DNA of 64,000 nucleotides from Microbacterium sp. SL75 (GCF_026625865.1 NZ_CP113067.1:1116001-1180000); one strand, 5' to 3'; counted from the stretch's first letter, positions 16,094 through 25,020 are shown. Notes: a model not told the origin generated them from the sequence alone. Translations and numbers: made by a program.

Positions 16094-17467
16094 TCAGGCC
16101 TGCGCGGCCGCCTGCCTGCTCAACCACGCCTGCTTCATGAAGCGGCGCACGTCCTCGTCGACACGGATGTCGCCGGGCTTGAGCGGACGCGTCAGGTACA
16201 GGCCGTCGAGCGAGGTCAAGCGGCTGAGCGCGACGTAGGTCTGACCGGGGGCGAAGGCACCCGCACCGAGGTCGACGACCGCGCGATCGTAGGTCTTGCC
16301 CTGCGACTTGTGAATGGTCACGGCCCACGCCAGCCTCAACGGGAACTGGGTGAACTCGGCGACGATCTCGCGCGAGAGGTTCTTCGTCCCCGGGTCGTAC
16401 GCGTAGCGGTATCTCTCCCACACGGCCGGTTCGACGTCGTGCGCGGTACCGTCGACCTCGACCCGGACGCTGTCTCCGGCGATGCGGGTCACGGTGCCGA
16501 TCGTGCCGTTGACCCAGCGCGGAGCCTCGCCGAACTGCGCCGCGTCGTTTCGGAGGAACATCACCTGTGCGCCGACCTTGAGCGTGAGCTCCATCTCGGC
16601 GGGATAGTTCGCCTCGCCCCGACCGAAATCGCCCGAGATCTCGGCGTTGGCCGTCTGCGTGCGACCGATCAACTCGTCGAGGTGCCGGCGGTTGATGGTG
16701 TTGACGCGGTCGTTGCGGGTCGCGAGCGTGATGATCGGGTGCTCGCCGTCGGCCGGGTGCGGCGGCGTGCGGGCACCGGCGGTGTTCAGGATGCCGGCCA
16801 TCTCGGCCGTCACGCGCCCGTACCGCACGGCGTTGAGCAGCTGCTTGAACCCCGGGTCGGACTGCCGGTGGATCTCGACGAGTTCGTTGACGTGCAGGTC
16901 GGCGCCGTGGCGCCCGATGTCGATGAGACCGTCGCTGGCAGCCTCGCCCGACCACACCTTGGCGTCGAAGAACCAGAACGAGCGGTAGTGGTCGCGGATG
17001 TACCGCATCTCATCGCCGCGCGGCGGCACGGGAGCGAGTTGGTACGGGTCGCCGAACATCACGATCTGCGTGCCGCCGAACGGCTCCGACCGCCGACCGC
17101 GGGCCTGGCGGAGCGAGCGGTCGATGGCATCCATGAGATCCGCGTTCACCATCGAGATCTCGTCGATGACGAGGGTGTCGATGGCGTTGAGGAGCTTTCG
17201 AGTGGCGTCGTTCTGATCGATGTCGCCGTTCGCGATGAGCCCGATCGGCAGACGGAAGAGCGAGTGGATCGTCTGACCCTCGACGTTGAGGGCTGCCACC
17301 CCGGTGGGAGCGCACACGGCGATCTGCTTCTTCGTGTTCCACGCCAGATGCTGCAGCAGGGTCGACTTGCCCGTGCCGGCGCGGCCGGTGACGAAGACGT
17401 GCTCCCGGGTGTCCTCGATCAGCCGGAACAGCGCCTGCTGCTCGGCGGAAAGGGGCGGCGTGGTCAC
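16094..17467 (-). CDS. PIF1-like superfamily 1 helicase/ATPase
   Basis: A 457-residue SF1B helicase of the PIF1/RecD group. Walker A is GRAGTGKST (residues 28-36); motif Ia APTGVAALNV, Walker B VIDEISMV, motif III FGDPYQLAPV, and C-terminal motifs VTIHKSQGKTYDRAVVDLG and YVALSRLTSLDGLYL are all present. It probably acts on DNA ends or structured DNA. The gene is in tandem with the upstream MerR gene (9-bp gap). Confidence 0.88.
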   Translation of the reverse strand: MTTPPLSAEQQALFRLIEDTREHVFVTGRAGTGKSTLLQHLAWNTKKQIAVCAPTGVAALNVEGQTIHSLFRLPIGLIANGDIDQNDATRKLLNAIDTLVIDEISMVNADLMDAIDRSLRQARGRRSEPFGGTQIVMFGDPYQLAPVPPRGDEMRYIRDHYRSFWFFDAKVWSGEAASDGLIDIGRHGADLHVNELVEIHRQSDPGFKQLLNAVRYGRVTAEMAGILNTAGARTPPHPADGEHPIITLATRNDRVNTINRRHLDELIGRTQTANAEISGDFGRGEANYPAEMELTLKVGAQVMFLRNDAAQFGEAPRWVNGTIGTVTRIAGDSVRVEVDGTAHDVEPAVWERYRYAYDPGTKNLSREIVAEFTQFPLRLAWAVTIHKSQGKTYDRAVVDLGAGAFAPGQTYVALSRLTSLDGLYLTRPLKPGDIRVDEDVRRFMKQAWLSRQAAAQA

Positions 17468-17476
17468 CGGCCCATG

Positions 17477-17962
17477 CTAGTTCGCACGGGTCGACTCGGG
17501 CGGCGGGCTGGGGATGGGCCCGCCCGTCGGCTCGGTGTGGACGAGCAGCCAGCGCGCCTCTCCCGAGAGCACGTCGGCGACGTGGCTGCGAAACCGCGGG
17601 CACTGGGTGATGTCGTGCGAGCGACAGCGCAGGGCATGCTCGGTCATGGCGCGAGCCTGGGCGATGTCGGCAGCGCGGCGGTCGAGCTCGGCGACGTGCT
17701 CTTCGAGCACCCGGTGGCGGTCGGGGGCTCCGTCGTCGAGCAGCACGCGGATCTGCTCGAGCGAGAGCCCCGCCGCCTTGTTGCGCAGGATCACCGCGAT
17801 CCGCACGCTGTCGGCCTCGTCGTAGCGGCGTCGGCCCGCGGCATCCCGGGTCGGACGCAGGAGCCCCTCGTCTTCCCAGTGCCGCAGCACGTGCGTCTCG
17901 AGACCGAACCGCGCTGCCGCCTCACCGATCGACTCGCCCGCGCGCACGCCACTTGACTTCAT
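17477..17962 (-). CDS. MerR-family regulator
   Basis: A 161-residue MerR-type regulator. The winged helix occupies residues about 10-75 (SIGEAAARFGLETHVLRHWEDEGLLRPTRDAAGRRRYDEAD) and a long dimerisation helix follows. The C-terminal part has two cysteines (RCRSHDITQCPRF) that could bind metal or sense redox. The ATG at 17962 lies inside the 24-bp palindrome 17954-17977; a GTG at 17947 is an alternative start. It diverges from a disulfide-type flavoprotein, its likely target. Confidence 0.85.
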   Translation of the reverse strand: MKSSGVRAGESIGEAAARFGLETHVLRHWEDEGLLRPTRDAAGRRRYDEADSVRIAVILRNKAAGLSLEQIRVLLDDGAPDRHRVLEEHVAELDRRAADIAQARAMTEHALRCRSHDITQCPRFRSHVADVLSGEARWLLVHTEPTGGPIPSPPPESTRAN

Positions 17963-17977
17963 GTCGACATGAAGTCA
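17954..17977. promoter_or_regulatory. MerR operator (perfect 24-bp palindrome) with promoter
   Basis: The 20-bp core ACTTCATGTCGACATGAAGT is extended by TG and CA to a perfect 24-bp palindrome. On the plus strand TTGACT (17953-17958) could be a -35 box and CAGGAT (17978-17983) a -10, with a 19-bp spacer as in MerR-activated promoters. The palindrome fills that spacer. Confidence 0.75.
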
Positions 17978-18014
17978 CAGGATGGTCCGGAAAGCAAGCG
18001 GAAAGGAGCACGTC

Positions 18015-18848
18015 GTGTACGACGCGATCATCATCGGAGGCGGCCCCGCCGGCCTGCAGGCGGCCCTCACCCTCGGGCGCATGCACCGGCGCACGCTGCT
18101 GCTGGACTCGGGCGACTACCGCAATGGCAGCGTCCGTCACGCGCACAACCTGCTCACGAACGACGGGCGCGACCCCGCCGAGCTCCGCCGCCTCGGCCGC
18201 GACGAGATCGCCGCCTACCCCGACGTCGAGATCCGGGATGCCGCCGTCTCGGCCGTCGTGAGAGAAGACGACGCCCTGACGGTCAACGTCGGCGCCGAGC
18301 GTCTCCGCGCCCACGCCGTGATCCTCGCCACGGGGGTCGCCGACCGGCTCCCCGCCATCCCCGGGCTCGACGAGCAGTGGGGCGACCGCGTCGCGAACTG
18401 CCCGTTCTGCCACGGCCACGAGTTCGCGGGCCGTCCGGTCGCGATCGTCAACGGCAGCGACCACGCCGCCGTGCTCGGGCGGATGCTGGAGCCGGTGGCA
18501 TCCGAGGTCCATCTCGTCGACCCCGCCACCGTCGTCCGCGTCGACGGGACCGCCGACGGACTCGCCCTCGCACGCACCGACGGTTCGGTGCTCGAAGTCG
18601 CCGGGGCCTTCGTCGCGCCCACCTGGAGCTCGCGCGCGGACTTCCTCGACGCACTCGGCGTCGAGCTGCAGGAGTCGGGGGCCGTGCGCACCGATCCGTT
18701 CGGCCGGACGAGCGTCGAGAACGTCTACGCCGTGGGTGATCTGTCGCACCCCGACCATCTGCCGGGGCCGATGTTCTCGCTCGCCGCGGCCCTTTCGAGC
18801 GGTCAGCTCGCCGCGGTGGCCGTGGTGCAGTCGCTCGTCATGGACTGA
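18015..18848 (+). CDS. Thioredoxin-reductase-like FAD oxidoreductase
   Basis: A 277-residue low-molecular-weight pyridine nucleotide-disulfide oxidoreductase. FAD site GGGPAGLQAALTLGR near the N-terminus; redox-active pair CPFC (Cys129/Cys132) followed by HGHE; C-terminal FAD motif ENVYAVGDLS. The NAD(P)H-binding segment lacks a clear GxGxxA/G motif (IVNGSDHAAVLGRML), so cofactor use may be unusual. The start is GTG at 18015 behind GAAAGGAG, in preference to an ATG 33 bp earlier. Divergence from the MerR gene suggests regulated thiol or metal-stress use. Confidence 0.85.
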   Translation: MYDAIIIGGGPAGLQAALTLGRMHRRTLLLDSGDYRNGSVRHAHNLLTNDGRDPAELRRLGRDEIAAYPDVEIRDAAVSAVVREDDALTVNVGAERLRAHAVILATGVADRLPAIPGLDEQWGDRVANCPFCHGHEFAGRPVAIVNGSDHAAVLGRMLEPVASEVHLVDPATVVRVDGTADGLALARTDGSVLEVAGAFVAPTWSSRADFLDALGVELQESGAVRTDPFGRTSVENVYAVGDLSHPDHLPGPMFSLAAALSSGQLAAVAVVQSLVMD

Positions 18849-18890
18849 CGTGCGGGGCGCCTCCACAGGAGCCTTTCCTACACTGGAGGC

Positions 18891-19970
18891 GTGGACACCG
18901 CAGGCGGGGGCCCCGCGACGCCCGAAGGCGTTCGCGGCGTGCGCGCGCGCCCAGGACGCGCCATCGCCGGAATCACCCTCGTGGGCGTCCTGCTGATCGC
19001 CGCCCTCGGCGCGGGCGCGGCCTCGCTCTATCGCGAGTTCTACAGCCCCCGCGCGTTCGTCCAGCATTACCTCGAGCTGCTTCAGGACCACCGGACGGCG
19101 GAGGCCCTCGCGCTCCCCGGTGTGGCCGTCGATTCCGCCGAGCTGCAGTCCGCGGGTCTCCCGGCCACCGCTTCCGAGGCACTGCTGCGCCCCGATGCGC
19201 TCACCGCGTTGACGGATGCCGAGATCACCGGCGAGAGCACGAACGGCGAGCAGACGCAGATCACCGTGAGCTACACGGCCGGCGGCTACGGCGGACAGAC
19301 CACCTTCGCGATCCAGCACGACACGAACGAGGGCCTCCTCCCCCGCTGGCGGTTCGCCCGGAGCCCGCTGTCGGTCATGAAACTCACGGTCGACGGGTCG
19401 ATGCGTTTCGCCGTCAACGGCTTCGAGGTCGACAAACGTCAGGTCTCGGTCGACGGCGCCGACGTGGACCCCACGGCCGCGGTCCCCCTGTTGGTGTTCT
19501 CACCCGGGCTCTACTCGGTGAACGTCGACACCGCCATCTCGGCGACTCCCGGTGTCGCCGTGCTCGCCGACGCGCCGCTGGCCGGCATCCCGGTCGATGT
19601 CCAGGCCCAGCCGACCGACGAGTTCATCTCGGTCGTTCAGTCGCGTGTCGAGGATTTCCTCACCACGTGCGCCCAGCAGAAAGTGCTGCAGCCGACCGGG
19701 TGCCCCTTCGGCTTCACCGTGCGCAACCGCATCGATGACGCCCCCACCTGGTCGATCGTCGAGCAGCCGGTAGTGACCGTCGTGCCCGACGGGGCGGGGT
19801 GGCGCATCCCCTCAGCGAAGGCCGTGGCGCACATCGTGGTCGACATCCGCTCGATCTTCGACGGCAGCGTGCGCACCGTCGAAGAAGACGTTGCCTTCCG
19901 CGTCGACGGCGAGATCACGGTGCTGCCCGACGGCACCGCTTCGATCCTCGTCGGCGGCTCGTCCGACTGA
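18891..19970 (+). CDS. Membrane-anchored extracellular protein, unknown family
   Basis: A 359-residue protein with a cytoplasmic N-terminus (1-22), one membrane helix (about 24-46, AIAGITLVGVLLIAALGAGAASLY) and a large extracellular part. EFYSPRAFVQHYLELLQDHRTAEALAL looks like an NTF2/DUF4878-type helix, followed by several beta-rich domains with two cysteines (TCAQQKVLQPTGCPFG) that may pair. The GTG start lies 6 bp after TACACT (18879-18884), so the message may be leaderless. It is convergent with ctaG. Function unknown. Confidence 0.78.
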   Translation: MDTAGGGPATPEGVRGVRARPGRAIAGITLVGVLLIAALGAGAASLYREFYSPRAFVQHYLELLQDHRTAEALALPGVAVDSAELQSAGLPATASEALLRPDALTALTDAEITGESTNGEQTQITVSYTAGGYGGQTTFAIQHDTNEGLLPRWRFARSPLSVMKLTVDGSMRFAVNGFEVDKRQVSVDGADVDPTAAVPLLVFSPGLYSVNVDTAISATPGVAVLADAPLAGIPVDVQAQPTDEFISVVQSRVEDFLTTCAQQKVLQPTGCPFGFTVRNRIDDAPTWSIVEQPVVTVVPDGAGWRIPSAKAVAHIVVDIRSIFDGSVRTVEEDVAFRVDGEITVLPDGTASILVGGSSD

Positions 19971-19984
19971 GCCCGGCGAACGGG

Positions 19985-21967
19985 TCAGTTGCCCCGCGAC
20001 GCCACCCGCGCGTCACGCTCGGCCAGTCGCTGCAGCTCTTCGTTATAGGCGTCGAGCTCGACGTCGCCGACGCGGTCGACGTGGCGGTCGCGTCGGCGCT
20101 GCTGGCGCTCGTCGCTACGGCTCCACTGGATGGCGACCGCGATGGCGAGCACAAGAGTGGGGATCTCGCCCACCGACCACGCGACACCACCGCCGACGTA
20201 TTGGTCTTGCAACGGGGTCGCCCCCCAGGTGCGCCCCATCGCCCCGAACCACTCGGCCACCATCAGACCCGAATTCATCATGATCGCGATGCCGAAGAAG
20301 GCGTGCATCGCCATGATCGCGATGAGCATCAGCAGGCGCATCGGGTACGGCAGACGGTACGGAACAGGATCGATGCCGATGAGGCTCAGCACGAAGAGGT
20401 AACCGGTCACCAGGAAGTGCGCGACCATCCAGATGTGCCCGACGTGGTCGTACAGCGACCAGCGGAAGAGGTCGGTGTAGTAGAACGCCCAGAGCGATCC
20501 GATGAACAGGCCCGCCGCCACGTAGGGGTTGGTCAGCACCTTCGCGACCGGATTGTGCACCGCCCAGAGGATCCACTCGCGACCGCCGCGCGTCCCGTCC
20601 GTGCGCTTGCGGATCGCGCGGGCAGCGAGCGACACCGGGGCCCCCGCCACGAGCAGGAGCGGGATCGCCATCGACAGCAGCATGTGCCCGATCATGTGCA
20701 TGCTGAACAGGTAGTCCTGGTACACGTTGATGGGGCCCGACGTGACCCAGAAGACGCCCAGCATGCCGAGGCACCAGAGCACGGTGCGGTAGATCGGCCA
20801 CGAGTCGCCGCGGCGCAGCAGCCGGTAGACGCCCGCCAGGTAGAAGAACACACCGAAAGCCACCACGAGCGTCCACAGCAGGTCGATGTCCCACGCGGTG
20901 AACCAGCGCTCGATCGTCAGGTCGGGGGGCAGCGGCGCACCGGTCAGCACCTCGGCCGGGGTCTGCCCCACGAGCGGGGGCTGCACGGGCGGGGGCGTGC
21001 GCGCGAGAGCGGCGGCGACACCGCTGGCGATGCCCATGAAGGCGAGCTCGAGCGTGATGACGCCCCAGAAGCGGCGGGAACCGGGCTCTTCGGCCATGCG
21101 CGAGATGAGACGACGGCGGTACCACGCGCCCAGCACGCCCATCGCGATCAGGGCGCCCACCTTGATCAGTACGAGCACGCCGTACGCCGACCAGAGGTTC
21201 TGCAGTCCCAAGAGACCGATCGAGGCACGCACCGTCCCCGAGATCGCGACGACGATGAAGGCGACGAGGGCGATCGAGGAGTAGCGCAGCAGCGTGGTCT
21301 GCAACTGGCCTCGCGACAACGCGGGGCGGACCACGACGAGCAGGATCAGACCGCCGAGCCATACGGCGGCGGCCATGATGTGCAGCACGAGCGAGGTGAC
21401 GGCCGCGTTGTGGCTGGCCTCCTCGCCGGCGTGTCCCTGTGTTCCCATCGGGATCAGCGAGGCGAGGGCGAGGATCGCGACCACGAGCGTGGGGATCCAC
21501 GAGCGCACGGCGAAGGTGAGCACGGTCAGCACGGCGCCCGCGATCGTGGTGATCAGCCACGCCTGCCCGATCGAGCTCTCGACGAGGAAGCGCCCGAGCT
21601 GCTGGCCGAAGACCGCGTCGAGCGTCGGCTTCGCGTTGAGGACGTTGAGGAAGGTCAGATACCCGGTGGTCGCCGCCGAGACGGTGAAGACGGCAGCGCC
21701 GATGGATGCCGTGTCGAGGGCGATCTCGAACGGTCGCTCCCCCGCAGGAAGGGCGAAGAGCGCCAGGACCAGCGAGCCGACCATCGTGGCGGCGGCGAGG
21801 TTGACGACGACCGTGGCGATCGGCAGACCCCACCGCACGACCGGACCCGGGTCGGCGAGCTGCGTGGGCGCGGCTCCTCCACCGTAGGCGAGCCCCACCG
21901 CGACGGCGATGAGCGAGACCACGACCAGGATGACGGGTCCCGCGACGCGGAGCAGGCGGGGATTCAC
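19985..21967 (-). CDS. CopD-CtaG fusion: copper transport and cytochrome oxidase assembly
   Basis: A 660-residue polytopic membrane protein. The N-terminal half (about 1-320) is CopD-like (HAGEEASHNAAVTSLVLHIMAAAVWLGGL). The C-terminal half (about 355-620) is a CtaG/caa3 assembly domain (FSMHMIGHMLLSMAIPLLLVAGAP, DHVGHIWMVAHFLVTGYLF, MAMHAFFGIAIMM), with His/Met-rich membrane motifs suited to copper handling. The fusion is typical of actinobacteria and probably delivers copper to cytochrome c oxidase. The C-terminal tail is charged and cytoplasmic. Confidence 0.9.
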   Translation of the reverse strand: MNPRLLRVAGPVILVVVSLIAVAVGLAYGGGAAPTQLADPGPVVRWGLPIATVVVNLAAATMVGSLVLALFALPAGERPFEIALDTASIGAAVFTVSAATTGYLTFLNVLNAKPTLDAVFGQQLGRFLVESSIGQAWLITTIAGAVLTVLTFAVRSWIPTLVVAILALASLIPMGTQGHAGEEASHNAAVTSLVLHIMAAAVWLGGLILLVVVRPALSRGQLQTTLLRYSSIALVAFIVVAISGTVRASIGLLGLQNLWSAYGVLVLIKVGALIAMGVLGAWYRRRLISRMAEEPGSRRFWGVITLELAFMGIASGVAAALARTPPPVQPPLVGQTPAEVLTGAPLPPDLTIERWFTAWDIDLLWTLVVAFGVFFYLAGVYRLLRRGDSWPIYRTVLWCLGMLGVFWVTSGPINVYQDYLFSMHMIGHMLLSMAIPLLLVAGAPVSLAARAIRKRTDGTRGGREWILWAVHNPVAKVLTNPYVAAGLFIGSLWAFYYTDLFRWSLYDHVGHIWMVAHFLVTGYLFVLSLIGIDPVPYRLPYPMRLLMLIAIMAMHAFFGIAIMMNSGLMVAEWFGAMGRTWGATPLQDQYVGGGVAWSVGEIPTLVLAIAVAIQWSRSDERQQRRRDRHVDRVGDVELDAYNEELQRLAERDARVASRGN

Positions 21968-21994
21968 CCCCTCAGCCTACGTCGCGCAGGAACG

Positions 21995-22030
21995 ACAGAG
22001 GGGGGATGCCGCGTGGCAACCCCCCTCTGT
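21995..22030 (-). terminator. Terminator of the HU gene
   Basis: Perfect 11-bp stem (ACAGAGGGGGG / CCCCCCTCTGT) with a 14-base loop that itself can pair TGCC with GGCA. It lies 15 bp beyond the HU stop, ahead of the ctaG start on the same strand. Confidence 0.8.
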
Positions 22031-22044
22031 GATTCGACGTCGTC

Positions 22045-22332
22045 TTACTTGACGGCGGCCTTCAGCTTGGAGCCCGCGGTCACCTTGACGCGCTTGCCGG
22101 CGGGGATCGAGATCTCCTCGCCCGTCTGGGGGTTGCGGCCCGTGCGAGCCGACGTCGCGACCTGCTCGAAGGCGATCCAGCCGGGGATCGAAACCTTGCT
22201 GCCCTTGGCGACCGCCTCGGAGACGGTGGAGAAGAGGGAGTCGAGCACGCCCGACACGGCGGACTGGCTCTGCCCGGTCGCGCTGGCGATGCTCGCGACG
22301 AGCTCGGTCTTGGTGATGGACTTGTCAGCCAT
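22045..22332 (-). CDS. hup: HU-family DNA-binding protein
   Basis: A 95-residue histone-like protein of the HU/IHF family. Conserved features are the N-terminal helices (SITKTELVASIASATGQSQSAVSGVLDSLF), GSKVSIPGWIAFE and the DNA-binding arm region SARTGRNPQTGEEISIPAGKRVKVTAGSKLK. It lacks the long Lys/Ala-rich C-terminal tail of mycobacterial and streptomycete HupB/HupS. GGAGG precedes the ATG. Monocistronic, with a strong terminator. Confidence 0.93.
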   Translation of the reverse strand: MADKSITKTELVASIASATGQSQSAVSGVLDSLFSTVSEAVAKGSKVSIPGWIAFEQVATSARTGRNPQTGEEISIPAGKRVKVTAGSKLKAAVK

Positions 22333-22702
22333 GTGGTTGTCCTCCAGGCGACGTCTCAGTCGCCTCTCGTTACGCGGACGAGGGGAAAATCCTCCTCGGT
22401 GGTCGGGAGACCGCCTCGACAGTATCAACCGAACCGCGGAATTACGCGGATTCTGACGGATTTTCCCCCTTTCGCGCCGGCGTGTCGCGGCGTCGACGGG
22501 GCGGAGGGGGCGACCGGGGCAGCTGCGCGGCGCCCTCGTACGTCGGCGGCCCTGCACCTCGCCCGGAAACGGGGAGCGCGCGATCGAGGCCCGCTCCCCG
22601 CGCGGGAACCGCGGTACCCCGGGAGTCGACCGGCGCTCGGGGGTACCTGATCAGGCAATTCACGAAACGGTATAAAATACCATAGAAAGGACCAAAACTG
22701 CC
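22333..22702. promoter_or_regulatory. Divergent promoter region of HU and the LuxR regulator
   Basis: About 370 bp with no gene. Toward the plus-strand regulator there is TATAAAAT (22671-22678), a good -10, embedded in GGTATAAAATACC (22669-22681). Just upstream lie GAAACGGTA (22664-22672) and the palindrome CCTGATCAGG (22646-22655). Toward HU, a TTGATACT-type -10 lies near 22420. Confidence 0.55.
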
Positions 22703-24181
22703 ATGAGGCGCTCGCGAAGCGGAGGTGCGATGTCGGGAACCCCATCCTCCATCGACGCGCGCGCGACCCTCCACGCCGCGGTCGTCACGACGGCGATCCG
22801 GCTGGCACCGGGCCACGGCATCCCGTTCACCCGTCATCTCGCATTGCTGGCCGAGGCCGAGACCCCGGCCCCACCCGCGATGTGGACCGACGCCTCCGCG
22901 CAGACGGTGGGGGCGCTGCTGGCGGCGCGAGCGCGGCGCGACGCTCTTGTCGACGGCGTAGGCGTGGTGCGTCGGTACTTCGACGAAGTGCGCCTCAAAC
23001 GCCCCGCCGCCCTCTCTTCCCGCGGCCGGGCTCTGCTGCTGGCCAGCGCGGGCGAGTACTGCGCGGCGATCGGCTCGGCGCAGCACGCCGCCCGGTTCGG
23101 CGCCGAGGCGCTCCTCTTCGCCGACACACCCGCTCTGCGGTATCGGGCACTGACGGTCATCGCGCTGGGGCACGCGATCAACGGCGAGTACACCGCGGCC
23201 GAAGAAGCCTCGTCCGGCGCGCAGGAGATCTTCGCGGCCGAAGGATGGCCCGTGGAAGAGGCCGCCTACCTGCTCTTCCTCGCCGACATCCTGACCTCGT
23301 CGGCACGCTGCGACGTCGAACGCCTCGCCGCCGTCCCCTCGGCGATGGCACTCACCCAACGCGACGACCCGTATTGGACGTACACGGCGCGAGCCGCCGG
23401 AGTGATGGTCAAGCTCCTCCGGCACAAGTTCGCCGACGGGCGGGCCGAGGCCCGCGAACTGCTCCACGGGGGTCTGCGAAGCGCGAGCCACCGTATGGTG
23501 CGCCACTTCCTGCTGTGCATCCTGTCCGACCTCTACGTCGCGCAGGGCGATGACGCACAGGCTCTCGCGGTCCTCGCGCCCTACGACAACCCCGAGGGTC
23601 ACGGTATCTGCTTCTCGATGCAGCGAGCCACGGCCCTGCTGCGTCTCGGACGGGAGCGCGAGCTGCTGCTCGAGACCGACGCCTGCGTGGCATCCGAGAC
23701 CGAACACTGCCTGCGCACCTTCACACCGGTTTTGCTGCGCCGCGCCCTCGCCCAGCAGCGGCTCGGCAACTCCCGCCGCGCTCACCAGAGCATGGAGGCG
23801 GCCCTGCTGATCATGCAGCGCACGGGGACCTGGGCGACTCCGTTCCTCATGCTCCCGCACGACGAGACACGGCAACTGATGGAGGGCGTCGTCGCTCACA
23901 ACCCGGAGTTGCGGCACCTGATGGCCTCTCTCGAGGGGGTCCTCGCCCGCGTGGCGGCGCCCGACAACGAGAGCGCCCCGGCGTACGCCACCCCGTGCCT
24001 CACACCGACGGAGCGCGCCCTGGCATTCCTGCTCGAAAGCCCCCTCAGCCTGGCCGAGATCGCACGAGAACGCGGGGTCTCGCTCAACACGGTGAAGAGC
24101 CAGGTGCGGTCGATCTACCTCAAGCTCGGCGTCAGCGGTCGCACCGAGGCCATCGAGCAGCTGAACTCCGTCGACTCCTGA
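22703..24181 (+). CDS. LuxR-family transcriptional regulator
   Basis: A 492-residue regulator. The C-terminal helix-turn-helix of the LuxR/NarL type covers about 425-487 (LTPTERALAFLLESPLSLAEIARERGVSLNTVKSQVRSIYLKLGVSGRTEAI). The preceding 400 residues are helical and TPR/MalT-like; no P-loop is seen, so it is not a full LAL/MalT ATPase. The start is uncertain: ATG 22703 follows GAAAGG at a long distance, while ATG 22730 has GGAGG close by. The AT-rich promoter directly upstream suggests strong or controlled expression. Target genes unknown. Confidence 0.82.
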   Translation: MRRSRSGGAMSGTPSSIDARATLHAAVVTTAIRLAPGHGIPFTRHLALLAEAETPAPPAMWTDASAQTVGALLAARARRDALVDGVGVVRRYFDEVRLKRPAALSSRGRALLLASAGEYCAAIGSAQHAARFGAEALLFADTPALRYRALTVIALGHAINGEYTAAEEASSGAQEIFAAEGWPVEEAAYLLFLADILTSSARCDVERLAAVPSAMALTQRDDPYWTYTARAAGVMVKLLRHKFADGRAEARELLHGGLRSASHRMVRHFLLCILSDLYVAQGDDAQALAVLAPYDNPEGHGICFSMQRATALLRLGRERELLLETDACVASETEHCLRTFTPVLLRRALAQQRLGNSRRAHQSMEAALLIMQRTGTWATPFLMLPHDETRQLMEGVVAHNPELRHLMASLEGVLARVAAPDNESAPAYATPCLTPTERALAFLLESPLSLAEIARERGVSLNTVKSQVRSIYLKLGVSGRTEAIEQLNSVDS

Positions 24182-24208
24182 AGGGCGCGCGGCGTTCACC
24201 GGAAACGC

Positions 24209-24246
24209 CGAAGGGCGAGGGCTCCTCTCGGAACCCCCGCCCTTCG
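24209..24246. terminator. Bidirectional terminator between the LuxR gene and rpsN
   Basis: CGAAGGGCG and CGCCCTTCG form a perfect 9-bp stem, 27 bp after the regulator stop and 17 bp after the rpsN stop, between convergent genes. Confidence 0.7.
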
Positions 24247-24262
24247 AACGGGTGTCTGGTGC

Positions 24263-24568
24263 TTACCAGGACGACTTGGTCACACCGGGCAGCTCGCCAC
24301 GGTGGGCCATGTCACGGAAGCGGACGCGCGAGACGCCGAACTTCGTGAGGACACCACGGGGGCGGCCGTCGATGACGTCGCGGCTGCGCACGCGCGCGGG
24401 CGACGCGTTGCGGGGCAGCTTCTGCAGGCCCACGCGGGCGGCCTCGCGGGCCTCGTCGGTCGCGTTGGGGTCGACCAGGGTCTTCTTCAGCTCGGCGCGC
24501 TTCGCGGCGTAGCGCTCGACGACGACCTTGCGCTGCTCGTTGCGCGCGATCTTGCTCTTCTTAGCCAT
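24263..24568 (-). CDS. rpsN: Ribosomal protein S14, zinc-independent type
   Basis: A 101-residue S14. It is the long form without the CxxC...CxxC zinc ribbon (no cysteine at all), starting [21 protein letters not shown] and ending in the conserved [16 protein letters not shown]. It is the last gene of rpmB-rpmG-rpsN, 4 bp after rpmG, with its ribosome site inside the end of rpmG. In many actinobacteria this C-minus trio serves zinc-poor conditions; here it lies beside the zinc locus. Confidence 0.95.
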   Translation of the reverse strand: MAKKSKIARNEQRKVVVERYAAKRAELKKTLVDPNATDEAREAARVGLQKLPRNASPARVRSRDVIDGRPRGVLTKFGVSRVRFRDMAHRGELPGVTKSSW

Positions 24569-24572
24569 GTGC

Positions 24573-24743
24573 TTAGCGCTCCTCTCGGAAGTCGACGTGC
24601 TTGCGGACCACGGGGTCGTACTTCTTCAGCACGATGCGGTCGGGGTTGTTGCGGCGGTTCTTGCGCGTCACGTAGGTGTACCCCGTGCCGGCGGTCGAAC
24701 GCAGCTTGATGATCGGACGAACGTCCTGAGCCTTCTTCGCCAT
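24573..24743 (-). CDS. rpmG: Ribosomal protein L33, zinc-independent type
   Basis: A 56-residue L33: [20 protein letters not shown] at the N-terminus, then [20 protein letters not shown] and [16 protein letters not shown]. The four zinc-binding cysteines of the C-plus form are absent. ATG 24743 shares one base with the TAA of rpmB (TAATG). It is a real gene despite its short length, as shown by family identity over its full length. Confidence 0.95.
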   Translation of the reverse strand: MAKKAQDVRPIIKLRSTAGTGYTYVTRKNRRNNPDRIVLKKYDPVVRKHVDFREER

Positions 24744-24979
24744 TACAGCTTCACGCCCTTCGCCTGCAGGTCACGGACGACGGACTCGATGCCGCGAGCG
24801 TCGATGACCTTGATGCCCTTCGCCGAAACGTTGAGCTTGATGTTGCGACCCAGCGACGGAACGAAGTAGGTCTTCTTCTGCACGTTCGGGTCGAAGCGGC
24901 GCTTCGTCCGGCGGTGCGAGTGCGAGATGTTGTGACCGAAGCCGGGAACCGCTCCAGTCACCTGGCACACTGCTGCCAT
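24743..24979 (-). CDS. rpmB: Ribosomal protein L28
   Basis: A 78-residue L28 with the hallmark [22 protein letters not shown] and [20 protein letters not shown]. Only one cysteine remains of the CxxC pairs (MAAVCQVTG), so it is the C-minus form. AAGGAGA precedes the ATG. It is the first gene of the three-gene ribosomal operon; its leader carries a strong palindrome (25001-25020). Confidence 0.95.
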   Translation of the reverse strand: MAAVCQVTGAVPGFGHNISHSHRRTKRRFDPNVQKKTYFVPSLGRNIKLNVSAKGIKVIDARGIESVVRDLQAKGVKL

Positions 24980-25000
24980 GGTGATGTCTCCTTCTGTACC

Positions 25001-25020
25001 GTGACACCGGACGGTGTCAC
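25001..25020. promoter_or_regulatory. Perfect palindrome in the rpmB leader
   Basis: GTGACACCGGACGGTGTCAC: 9-bp arms and a 2-bp centre, 21 bp before the rpmB ATG and close to its ribosome site. It could be an operator or an RNA hairpin for feedback control. It does not resemble an AT-rich Zur box. Confidence 0.6.

Noticed and set aside
19799..22456. An 885-codon plus-strand frame across ctaG and HU
   Set aside because: Opposite-strand shadow of two clear genes; Arg/His/Asp-rich with no fold or start signal.
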